A stretch of 5,214 bases of DNA from Candidatus Izemoplasmatales bacterium (GTDB lineage Bacteria > Bacillota_I > Bacilli_A > Izemoplasmatales > Hujiaoplasmataceae): positions 1 to 5,214 of the forward strand of contig JAQWBC010000092.1 of NCBI GenBank assembly GCA_028707415.1. Direction: 5' to 3'. The position numbers and the translations under genes were made by a program. The notes beneath the pieces are model-generated. The model had not been told where the DNA came from, ran no database searches, and saw nothing but the letters and a program-made list of their open reading frames with translations. Position 1 is the first letter of the stretch. Every line of letters begins with the position of its first letter. Below, piece by piece: positions 1 through 4,998 of the stretch.

Positions 1-123
1 CGTAAGAAACAAATCAAAGCCTAAACGATTATTGTCAAACTGAAATGCTTTAATACTCTTTGCTTCAGTAGCTATGAAGCAGTCATGCTTGTACTTTTAA
101 ACGTCAATCCCAATATAGTACAT
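1..123 (-). pseudogene. IS110-family transposase N-terminus, interrupted by an in-frame stop, cut by the window edge
   Basis: Reading the minus strand from the ATG at 123-121 gives MYYIGIDV, then a TAA at 99-97, then KYKHDCFIATEAKSIKAF and QFDNNRLGFDLFLT up to the window edge in the same frame. The GID core followed by S/K-Y-K-H-D-C-F-I-A-T-E and the later NNRxGFDLF are the typical opening of IS110-family DEDD transposases; the aspartate of GID is the first catalytic residue. Homologues normally have serine where the stop falls, so a single TCA to TAA change would explain it. The start is supported by GGAGA (complement of 131-135), seven bases upstream. Apart from that one codon the frame is well preserved, which suggests recent inactivation or a sequence error. 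No internal start soon after the stop would restore the catalytic aspartate. Confidence 0.85.
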
Positions 124-129
124 TGAAAC

Positions 130-144
130 ATCTCCAAATGAGAT
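130..144 (-). promoter_or_regulatory. hairpin covering the transposase ribosome binding site
   Basis: ATCTC (130-134) and GAGAT (140-144) form a five-base-pair hairpin with a five-base loop. On the minus-strand transcript the 3' arm contains the GGAGA Shine-Dalgarno of the transposase. Read-through transcripts would therefore tend to hide the binding site, a common way for insertion sequences to limit transposase synthesis. The pairing is seen directly; the regulatory role is inferred. Confidence 0.45.
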
Positions 145-296
145 TTAGCACTGGGTAAGTCACAGTATTCTTATTTATGTAGTCTTGTGATGAAGCGTCT
201 AGCGCTAACTTACTGATTGACATTAAAAATAAGAACTGTGGTAAGAGTCTCCTTTAATAGTCAAAGCTATAATAACATGAAACAACTCCACAGTGC
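130..296 (-). ncRNA. candidate IS110 bridge RNA region upstream of the transposase
   Basis: About 170 bases of non-coding sequence precede the transposase start. IS110-group elements encode here a bridge RNA that pairs with target and donor DNA through internal loops. The stretch is rich in pairings. CACAGT (161-166) and TCTTATTT (169-176) pair with AAATAAGA (227-234) and ACTGTG (235-240), giving about 14 pairs around a two-base bulge. Inside, ATGT (177-180) pairs with ACAT (220-223), and AGCG (194-197) pairs with CGCT (203-206) around a five-base loop. A competing stem joins ACTGTGG (235-241) to CCACAGT (288-294). The nested stem with an open internal loop resembles a guide loop of a bridge RNA. 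Position and pairing are seen; the function is inferred from the family, and I cannot assign the guide bases. Confidence 0.42.
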
Positions 297-343
297 TTAA
301 TTTGATTATAAATTATAAATAAATAAAGAAACAAAAATATAAA

Positions 344-395
344 AGAAAGGATAATCAAATCATCTATTAAAGACGTTTTGATTATACAAGATAAT
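344..395 (+). promoter_or_regulatory. distant Shine-Dalgarno and intervening hairpin before the adenosyltransferase
   Basis: AGAAAGG (344-350) is the only good Shine-Dalgarno upstream of the adenosyltransferase but lies 45 bases before the ATG at 396. ATAATCAAA (351-359) pairs perfectly with TTTGATTAT (377-385), a nine-base-pair stem that begins directly after the Shine-Dalgarno. Folding would bring AGAAAGG to about ten bases from the ATG, a usable distance. The TTG at 378 lies inside the 3' arm. The alternative is a weakly initiated gene using the AAG at 388-390. Confidence 0.4.
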
Positions 396-926
396 ATGAA
401 AATAACCAATATAAAACAAATAAGTACTAAAACCGGAGATAAGGGATTCACTCGGGATTTAGCTAATAAAGTTATTTCAAAAGATGATCTATTGTTTGAA
501 ATCTTGGGAACGATGGATGAACTTAGTTCGGTTTTAGGAGTGGCATATCAACATTGTCATCTTGATTTCATAAAATCAATTCAAAAAACAATACAAAAAA
601 TAAACACTGGTCTAGCATTTGACCCGCTTGGAGATAATACTTTGCCGCCTACGTGGGGCAATTTTAACGTCGATGATGTGATAATCCTTGAAACAGAAGG
701 ACAACGTTTATTGGATGAGAAACCCATCGAAGCGATTTTCTCGTTGCCGGGAAGTGAAGGGACGCTTCCGGGAGCTTATTTTGATTGGGCACGAACCGTT
801 TGTCGCCGCGCAGAAAGAGAAATGGTTCGTTATTTGCATCGTTCAGAACGGACTGATCTTTCGGTGGCATTAGCATACGTTAATCGTCTAAGTGATTTAC
901 TATATATATATGCGAAAAATTTATAA
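396..926 (+). CDS. PduO-type ATP:cob(I)alamin adenosyltransferase
   Basis: The enzyme transfers the 5'-deoxyadenosyl group of ATP to cob(I)alamin, making adenosylcobalamin (coenzyme B12) in the cytoplasm; the family works as a trimer. Motifs from the ATG at 396 (176 residues): TKTGDKGFT at 11-19 (N-terminal ATP-binding signature), KDD and GTMDELSS at 29-45, SLPG at 116-119, the strongly conserved ARTVCRRAER at 132-141, and NRLSDLL at 163-169. The length is slightly short for the family. The arginine pair usually found just before the KDD stretch is missing (NKVISKDD), and residues 66-105 are divergent. The start is uncertain: an in-frame TTG at 378 would add six residues, but homologues begin close to the TGDKG motif. 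No B12-dependent enzyme or other cobalamin gene is nearby, so it probably acts in salvage for enzymes encoded elsewhere. It diverges from the IS110 remnant and is monocistronic here. Confidence 0.9.
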   Translation: MKITNIKQISTKTGDKGFTRDLANKVISKDDLLFEILGTMDELSSVLGVAYQHCHLDFIKSIQKTIQKINTGLAFDPLGDNTLPPTWGNFNVDDVIILETEGQRLLDEKPIEAIFSLPGSEGTLPGAYFDWARTVCRRAEREMVRYLHRSERTDLSVALAYVNRLSDLLYIYAKNL

Positions 927-968
927 ATATTTTGGAAGTGTTTTTCTCGTTTGACAATCACTTTTTTC

Positions 969-996
969 TTGAAAAATAATATTCTTATAGTATAAT
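969..996 (+). promoter_or_regulatory. sigma-A-type promoter of the tRNA gene
   Basis: TTGAAA (969-974) and a perfect TATAAT (991-996) are 16 bases apart. Transcription would start near 1003, just before the tRNA at 1010. A TTGACA at 951-956 is closer to the -35 consensus but lacks a -10 at the right distance. Confidence 0.75.
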
Positions 997-1009
997 AATA
1001 ACAGTGGAC

Positions 1010-1084
1010 GGAGTCATAGCTCAGTGGGAGAGCACTAGTTTGACGTACTAGGGGTCGTGGGTTCAAGCCCCTCTGACTTCACCA
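1010..1084 (+). tRNA. tRNA-Val (anticodon GAC), CCA encoded
   Basis: The cloverleaf is complete. The acceptor stem is GGAGTCA (1010-1016) with TGACTTC (1074-1080), including a G-U at pair 2-71. The D-arm is GCTC/GAGC (1019-1022/1030-1033) with a short seven-base loop. The anticodon stem is CTAGT/ACTAG (1035-1039/1047-1051) with loop TTGACGT, so the anticodon is GAC (1042-1044) and reads GUC and GUU valine codons. The variable loop is GGGTC, and the T-loop TTCAAGC lies at 1062-1068. The discriminator A1081 is followed by CCA. Two oddities: pair 50-64 of the T-stem is a U-U mismatch (1058/1072), and base 37 is G. The gene stands alone with its own promoter and terminator. Confidence 0.96.
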
Positions 1085-1097
1085 TTTTTATTATTTA

Positions 1098-1119
1098 CTT
1101 TCTCTTAAAAAAGAGAAGG
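1098..1119 (+). other. hairpin between tRNA and terminator
   Basis: CTTTCTCTT (1098-1106) pairs over nine positions (one G-U) with AAGAGAAGG (1111-1119) around an AAAA loop. No T-run follows, so it is not a terminator itself. It lies in the 3' trailer of the tRNA precursor and could help 3' processing or protect the transcript. Confidence 0.5.
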
Positions 1120-1125
1120 ACAGTT

Positions 1126-1155
1126 AAAACGCGAAAATTTCGCGTTTTTTGTTTT
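1126..1155 (+). terminator. intrinsic terminator of the tRNA transcript
   Basis: AAAACGCG (1126-1133) pairs with CGCGTTTT (1141-1148) around a short A/T loop that can extend the stem. Six T then G and four more T follow (1145-1155). This is a strong Rho-independent terminator placed 42 bases after the tRNA. Confidence 0.9.
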
Positions 1156-1212
1156 AAAAGAACTGATATAAAAAAATCAGTGGAAAATATATGTGCTTAT
1201 AATAATCAGTTT

Positions 1213-1221
1213 TGATATAAT
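1213..1221 (+). promoter_or_regulatory. extended -10 promoter of the small exported protein gene
   Basis: TGA followed by TATAAT (1216-1221) is a perfect -10 with an upstream TG (extended -10). The -35 position (near 1193-1198) is poor, as is usual for extended -10 promoters. The start point would be near 1228, giving a leader of about 31 bases. Confidence 0.6.
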
Positions 1222-1246
1222 AAAAGTGATACAAAACTATCAATAC

Positions 1247-1252
1247 GAAAGG
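1247..1252 (+). promoter_or_regulatory. ribosome binding site fixing the start at 1259
   Basis: GAAAGG lies six bases before the ATG at 1259. It makes the longer frame from the GTG at 1193 very unlikely, because that GTG lies upstream of the proposed -10 box. The second ATG at 1265 is too far (12 bases). Confidence 0.75.
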
Positions 1253-1258
1253 TACATC

Positions 1259-1675
1259 ATGGGAATGCTAAACAAAAAAATTGGTTTGTGTATTATCGTT
1301 TCATTACTTTTCTTAACAGTAACTGCTTGTGTATTCATGAATCGAGTTTTTGCATTTGATGATACAGAAATCACGAAAATTACAATTAATTACTTTGAAA
1401 TTACTGATTCAGAGACGATTACAGAAATTGCGAACATGTTTGCCAAAATCAATGCTAGTGAAACTAGTGGTACAAAAGATGAATCACAATATGAATACGA
1501 AATATATTGTTACAATGTCGAGGATAAACTAGTTCAGTATTTTCTATGTGATACCGATGGGGCTTTGTATAAGCCCGCCAATTATAATGATCCGGATATT
1601 TTCAATCTCAATTCGTACTATTATGGCTATCTTAATTATGAAGATCTCGAACGAATTAAAGAAATAATTGAGTAA
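1259..1675 (+). CDS. small exported protein, possible lipoprotein, function unknown
   Basis: The protein has 138 residues. It begins with a positively charged end (NKK at 5-7) and a hydrophobic core (8-26), so it is exported. VTAC at 21-24 fits a lipobox, which would make cysteine 24 the lipid-anchored first residue. The hydrophobic stretch continues to VFAF (30-33), however, so cleavage after alanine 32 or a retained membrane anchor are alternatives. The remainder is an acidic, tyrosine-rich domain of about 105 residues beginning TEITKITINYF, with a TDSETITEIANMF stretch. A beta strand followed by a helix introduced by ITDSE recalls small Firmicutes lipoproteins of the DUF5301 kind, but that likeness is weak. 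Two further cysteines (near residues 82 and 94) could form a disulfide outside the cell. It has its own promoter and terminator, so context gives no functional clue. Confidence 0.8.
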   Translation: MGMLNKKIGLCIIVSLLFLTVTACVFMNRVFAFDDTEITKITINYFEITDSETITEIANMFAKINASETSGTKDESQYEYEIYCYNVEDKLVQYFLCDTDGALYKPANYNDPDIFNLNSYYYGYLNYEDLERIKEIIE

Positions 1676-1697
1676 TTATTTTTTTTGCCTTGATATT

Positions 1698-1730
1698 AAA
1701 ACCATCTCATATCATTGAAATGGTTTTTTT
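1698..1730 (+). terminator. intrinsic terminator of the small exported protein gene
   Basis: AAAACCAT (1698-1705) pairs with ATGGTTTT (1720-1727). Beyond a C-A mismatch, TCA/TGA adds three pairs around a six-base loop, and a run of seven T (1724-1730) follows. It starts 22 bases after the stop codon. Confidence 0.85.
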
Positions 1731-1741
1731 ATCATCAAAAA

Positions 1742-1773
1742 CAAGAAAAAGCATATGTTTTTCTTGATTTTTT
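1742..1773 (+). terminator. second tandem intrinsic terminator
   Basis: CAAGAAAAA (1742-1750) pairs perfectly with TTTTTCTTG (1758-1766) around GCATATG, followed by A and six T (1768-1773). The A-run at 1737-1741 gives a T-run on the other strand, so it may work in both directions. It backs up the terminator just before it and shields the strong promoter at 1794. Confidence 0.75.
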
Positions 1774-1793
1774 AACAATATCTTGATAATGGA

Positions 1794-1822
1794 TTGACAA
1801 AGAAAAAAATCGGGGTTAGAAT
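1794..1822 (+). promoter_or_regulatory. strong promoter of the hydrolase-symporter operon
   Basis: A perfect TTGACA (1794-1799) is followed after exactly 17 bases by TAGAAT (1817-1822), one base from the -10 consensus. The start point would be near 1829. It is the best promoter in the window, so tight regulation would have to act through an operator or the leader. Confidence 0.8.
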
Positions 1823-1828
1823 AAATTA

Positions 1829-1956
1829 AAACAAAAGTAGACGTGGCCTATAATCGGCGAAACATAGCGCTTTATTCTGTTTTTACAAATCCATAATCAC
1901 CCTATAAAATTCAGTGTTGATTATATTAATCGCTATTTATTTTTGGAGGCAACGTA
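1829..1956 (+). promoter_or_regulatory. long structured leader of the hydrolase operon
   Basis: The leader is about 128 bases. AAACA (1860-1864) and TGTTT (1878-1882) flank an AGCGCT centre as an imperfect dyad, which could be a repressor operator or a hairpin. ATAATCA (1893-1899) pairs perfectly with TGATTAT (1918-1924), and GATTA (1919-1923) can instead pair with TAATC (1927-1931), so two folds compete just upstream of GGAGG (1945-1949). I recognise no known riboswitch class: purine, preQ1, cobalamin, fluoride and c-di-GMP core motifs are absent. Regulation by RNA structure or by an operator is possible but unproven. Confidence 0.4.
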
Positions 1957-3105
1957 ATGATTGAGAATGCTAAGTTAATTGATTGTCATATCCATTATGC
2001 ATTACCAGTAGATCCAAAAGAAATCATTGATGTAATGAAACTCACAAACACAGACTGGGCGAATTTAGTAATTGTCCCTCATCGTCAACGAATTTCATCG
2101 GTTCCCGACGCTTTAATGGTAAAAACGATGTATCCAAAGCAAATATCGGTTTTTGGGAGTCTGGACGTAAGTCAATACTTTCTGCACCAAAAATCACTTG
2201 GCAAACATTTTGTTACATACGTTAAGCGCATGATGGCCTGTGGTTGCGATGGAATTAAAATGATTGAAGGCAAACCACAAATGCGGAAAACGATTCCCAT
2301 TCCCAACTTTGATTCCAAAGTGTGGGATCCGTTTTGGGAATATGCCCAGGAAAGTAAACTGCCAATTCTTTGGCACGTCAATGATCCAGAAGAATTTTGG
2401 GATATAAATAAAATCCCTTCATGGGCAAAAGCTCGCGGTTGGTTCTATGATGAAACGGTTATTAACAATGAAGATCAGTATCAACAAATCCTAAATGTTC
2501 TAAACAAATATCCGCTTCTTAAAATTACATTTGCCCATTTTTTCTTCATGTCAGCTCAATTACCACGATTAGCGGCATTATTTGATCGTTTCCCCAATAT
2601 TTCTGTGGACTTAACCCCGGGAATAGAGATGTATATTAATCTTTCGCAAACCAAAGAAGAAGCCCAGTCATTCTTTAAAAAGTATCAAGACCGAATTATG
2701 TATGGAACTGATATCGGTGCTCGTAGCGTATTAAGTGATTCAACAATCCATATTGATTCGAAAGAAAGTCTTCGCCGCTGTGAAATTGTAAAAGCATTTC
2801 TCGAAGATGAAAATGAATTTTTAATTCAAGCTGATGGTAACTTCTTGATTGGAACGGATGATTTTTCTTTACGGGGTTTAGGACTTGAAGAATCGGTAAA
2901 GCGAAAAATTTATGCAGATAATTTCAAGATCTTTATTGGCGGCAAAACTAAGCCGGTATCACCAAAAATGGTAATACAAGAATGTCATCGTTTAAAACTG
3001 ATGATTAAGATTATGTCCATTTTTGATAAAACAATTATTGTAGACTATTCATATCTTAATCAAGTGGAAAAGTATTTTAAAGGTATTTCGTGCTCAAAGA
3101 AGTAA
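1957..3105 (+). CDS. metal-dependent hydrolase, amidohydrolase-2 type TIM barrel
   Basis: The protein has 382 residues, no signal peptide, and is probably cytoplasmic. Active-site residues fall where the amidohydrolase superfamily places them: D9-C-H11-I-H13 at the end of strand 1, K101 in the GIKM stretch, H140 in ILWHVNDPEEFWD, H194 in TFAHFF, and D252 in YGTD at strand 8. These would hold one or two divalent metal ions and activate water. The spacing and the YADNFKIF stretch near 319-326 fit the amidohydrolase-2 family (PF04909), which includes hydrolases and ACMSD-like decarboxylases, so the reaction cannot be read off. Residues after about 330 form a 50-residue extension rich in K and I beyond the usual barrel. 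The start is fixed by GGAGG seven bases upstream. It is the first gene of an operon with a GPH symporter 26 bases downstream, which suggests that it processes what the symporter imports. Confidence 0.88.
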   Translation: MIENAKLIDCHIHYALPVDPKEIIDVMKLTNTDWANLVIVPHRQRISSVPDALMVKTMYPKQISVFGSLDVSQYFLHQKSLGKHFVTYVKRMMACGCDGIKMIEGKPQMRKTIPIPNFDSKVWDPFWEYAQESKLPILWHVNDPEEFWDINKIPSWAKARGWFYDETVINNEDQYQQILNVLNKYPLLKITFAHFFFMSAQLPRLAALFDRFPNISVDLTPGIEMYINLSQTKEEAQSFFKKYQDRIMYGTDIGARSVLSDSTIHIDSKESLRRCEIVKAFLEDENEFLIQADGNFLIGTDDFSLRGLGLEESVKRKIYADNFKIFIGGKTKPVSPKMVIQECHRLKLMIKIMSIFDKTIIVDYSYLNQVEKYFKGISCSKK

Positions 3106-3131
3106 AAATATAAGAATAAAAGGAGAAGCTT

Positions 3132-4535
3132 ATGAAAAAATTAACACGAAAACAACTCCCACTATACGCATTAGCGGGTTTTGGTCCCAATCTTTTGAAC
3201 TTAATTATTTCGATTTACCTTGTGGATGCTTTGATTATCGAAGGGTTTGGTGTCAACGCCGAGTATTGGACTTTTGCCAATAAAACGCTGGTCGTAACCG
3301 CTGTTTTCAGTGTTTTGGTTTTGATTGCCAAAGTCGTTGATGGCTTAGCGGATATTCCCCTTGCTGGACTTACTGATTCCCTCAAAACAAAATGGGGAAA
3401 GCGGCGTCCTGCAATGCTAATTGGTTACATTCCCATGATTATTTGCTTTCTGCTATTCTGTTTTCCACCAACATATGCGGAAGGTAGCATGCTAAATACG
3501 ATTTATTTTGGGGTTTTGTTACTTTTCTTCTTCACGGCTTATACCTTAACCATGGTTACATATTATGGAACTTATTCCGAAGTGACAGAAAATGCTCATG
3601 ATCGAGTCTATCTATCAAGTTGGAAAGCTTTCTTTGACACGATTCAGTACAGCATTGGCTATGCTTTGATCCCCGTATTCATCGGTTTTTCGCTTAACAT
3701 CAGGTACATTGCTTTGGCATGTGCACCGCTGATGTTAACCATGGTAATTGTTTTCTTCATTCTCAAAGAAAAATCGACATTGCCTAAAGATGTTGCAACT
3801 GAAGCAGCACAAGAAATGAGCGATGTTCCCAAAGAAAAAGAAGTATCATTTTTTGAAAGTATTAAACTGACAGTCAAAAACAAAGGCTTTATGATGTGGC
3901 TTGGGGTTATGGCGGCATTTTTCTTTGGATTGCAGATGTTCTTAGCCGGCCAAAACGTGATGGCATCGGGGGCAATGGGACTTAATGGTTGGCAAATTGC
4001 CATCATTAACACTTCAGCTTTCGCTCCGGTTCCACTAATGCTTTTAATCTATAACAAGATTATGAAGAAAAAAGGGTTTCGGTTTGCTTTCCAAACCGCT
4101 TTATTCTCATTTGCCCTAGCAATGATAATCTTTTCTATCGCTTATGTTGAATGGATTCCCAGTGTTTACGCTCGTTTAATAATTGGAGCTATCGGTGGTA
4201 CAATTGGCAGTTATGGAATTGGCGCGTTTTTCTCGGCTCCATATACGATTCCATCGCAAATGGCTGCTGAAGAGTTGGAAGCCACTGGCAAAAGTCATCC
4301 ATCGATGTATTTTGCGATGCAGGGATTATTTAATGCGGTTGTGGCAGCTATTAGTACGAGTGTAATTTGGCTGAATATTCGCGGAATTGTCGTTAATGGT
4401 GAAGAATACTTTGGAACGCATTTAATGTTATACATTGTTGCTTTTGCTTGTGTTGTATCAATCGTCTTGGCTTTTTTCCTTCCCAAGTCGTTCAACGAAC
4501 TTGGAAAAGGTGGACGGGTTCGGATTAACGAATAA
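3132..4535 (+). CDS. GPH/MelB-type cation-coupled symporter (major facilitator superfamily)
   Basis: The protein has 467 residues with about twelve hydrophobic segments (near 12-33, 52-70, 95-111, 122-146, 167-188, 190-212, 256-272, 286-306, 317-337, 344-370, 393-412, 427-450). A charged cytoplasmic loop lies at 213-250 between the two halves. The family signature spans residues 70-95: D70 and D74, four apart, then TDSLKTKWGKRRP. In MelB the equivalent pair (Asp55, Asp59) binds Na+ or H+, so cation symport is likely. YSEVT (148-152) and AFFDTIQYSIGY (166-177) also fit the family. GPH members carry sugars, glucuronides and other small organic compounds; the substrate here is unknown. AAGGAG (3119-3125) lies six bases before the ATG, and the 26-base gap to the hydrolase gene has no terminator, so the two are co-transcribed. 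Confidence 0.9.
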   Translation: MKKLTRKQLPLYALAGFGPNLLNLIISIYLVDALIIEGFGVNAEYWTFANKTLVVTAVFSVLVLIAKVVDGLADIPLAGLTDSLKTKWGKRRPAMLIGYIPMIICFLLFCFPPTYAEGSMLNTIYFGVLLLFFFTAYTLTMVTYYGTYSEVTENAHDRVYLSSWKAFFDTIQYSIGYALIPVFIGFSLNIRYIALACAPLMLTMVIVFFILKEKSTLPKDVATEAAQEMSDVPKEKEVSFFESIKLTVKNKGFMMWLGVMAAFFFGLQMFLAGQNVMASGAMGLNGWQIAIINTSAFAPVPLMLLIYNKIMKKKGFRFAFQTALFSFALAMIIFSIAYVEWIPSVYARLIIGAIGGTIGSYGIGAFFSAPYTIPSQMAAEELEATGKSHPSMYFAMQGLFNAVVAAISTSVIWLNIRGIVVNGEEYFGTHLMLYIVAFACVVSIVLAFFLPKSFNELGKGGRVRINE

Positions 4536-4550
4536 CGTATAAATATATAC

Positions 4551-4583
4551 AAAAAAAGGCGCTTAAAATGTAAGCGTCTTTTT
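4551..4583 (+). terminator. intrinsic terminator of the hydrolase-symporter operon
   Basis: AAGGCGCTTA (4556-4565) pairs with TAAGCGTCTT (4571-4580) over ten positions (one G-U) around a five-base loop, flanked by an A-run before and a T-run after (4579-4583). It would work in both directions. It begins 16 bases after the symporter stop. Confidence 0.9.
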
Positions 4584-4674
4584 CATGGAACAAAAATGAC
4601 TTGATTAGTGTTTTTCCGTTATTGGACTGGTATGGAAAATAATAGGAAAATATATAATTAACTTAGAATCATAG

Positions 4675-4920
4675 ATATGTAATTCATTCTCGGGTTTTTA
4701 TATTTATTATCATAGAGGCATTATTGAATGGTATCTTTATAATAGTTGTGATTACGGAGATTTCCTGTTGCTCACCCAGTTAATGCGTCAGTCGCAAGTT
4801 GGACAATCCGCAATTGGGTTCGTAATAAAAGGTCTTATAATGATATCTCCATGGGAAATATTATGTTCAATAATTGATTTATTCGATAAAAAACCTCGTA
4901 TCGGTTATACTGTTTATTAG
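4675..4920 (+). pseudogene. probable decayed gene, membrane-protein C-terminal fragment (RDD-like?)
   Basis: Eighty-one codons are open here, from a TAG at 4672 to a TAG at 4918-4920, with no ATG until codon 37 and no Shine-Dalgarno before it. The peptide contains DYGDFLLLTQLMRQSQVG, then FVIKGLIMISPWEILCSI, then DLFDKKPRIGYTVY. A hydrophobic segment followed by DLFDKK/R and a terminal VY resembles the end of RDD-family membrane proteins, where a helix is followed by a basic stretch and a short last strand. That match is made from memory and is weak. GC-richer codons than the flanks support former coding. The lack of a start and the bare neighbourhood suggest a 5'-truncated remnant. Confidence 0.35.
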
Positions 4921-4998
4921 CCTATTAAATGATATGCTATGTATACATATGAATATATTATTACTAAACATTTAAAAAAACCAAATCCAATAGCATTG

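Larger units (their letters stand above)
1..300 (-). mobile_element. 5' portion of an IS110-family insertion sequence, outer boundary undefined
   Basis: The segment joins a recognisable IS110-type transposase N-terminus (1-123, minus strand) to a structured, non-coding upstream stretch. This is the usual layout of the left end of IS110-group elements. The family moves with a DEDD recombinase and normally has no terminal inverted repeats and no clear target duplication, so the outer end cannot be placed by eye. I put it near 300 because the last paired element (288-294) and the change to plain AT-rich sequence fall there; this is an estimate. The rest of the element would lie left of the window. 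The premature stop in the transposase suggests a remnant that cannot move on its own. Confidence 0.6.

Noticed and set aside
378..395. TTG at 378 as the adenosyltransferase start
   Set aside because: It lies in the 3' arm of a hairpin with no Shine-Dalgarno at proper distance. Homologues begin only a few residues before the TGDKG motif, which fits the ATG at 396.
254..451. Minus-strand hydrophobic frame of 65 codons overlapping the start of the adenosyltransferase
   Set aside because: It is low-complexity I/L/F sequence produced by AT-rich DNA, has no family likeness, and overlaps a well-supported gene.
935..967. Terminator after the adenosyltransferase from AAGTG/CACTT and a T-run
   Set aside because: There are only five pairs around an 18-base loop, too weak to call, and it overlaps the tRNA promoter area.
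830..1066. Minus-strand frame of 78 codons across the adenosyltransferase end and the tRNA
   Set aside because: It runs through a convincing tRNA gene and promoter and has no recognisable protein features.
1193..1258. GTG at 1193 as an N-terminal extension of the small exported protein
   Set aside because: It would start upstream of the proposed -10 box and bury the signal peptide 22 residues in; ATG 1259 has a good Shine-Dalgarno.
1860..1883. Catabolite (cre) operator at the AGCGCT centre
   Set aside because: Several consensus positions fail, including the initial TG on either strand.
1840..1925. Purine-type riboswitch suggested by TATAATC at 1849-1855 and a T-rich joining segment
   Set aside because: The seven-pair P2 and P3 stems, the closing P1 stem and the conserved TTTCTAC core are absent.
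4756..4875. Transposase-like peptide TIRNWVRNKRSYNDIS in another plus frame
   Set aside because: The frame is short and ends in a TGA. The longer stop-free frame over the same bases looks more like protein, so this is probably its shadow.
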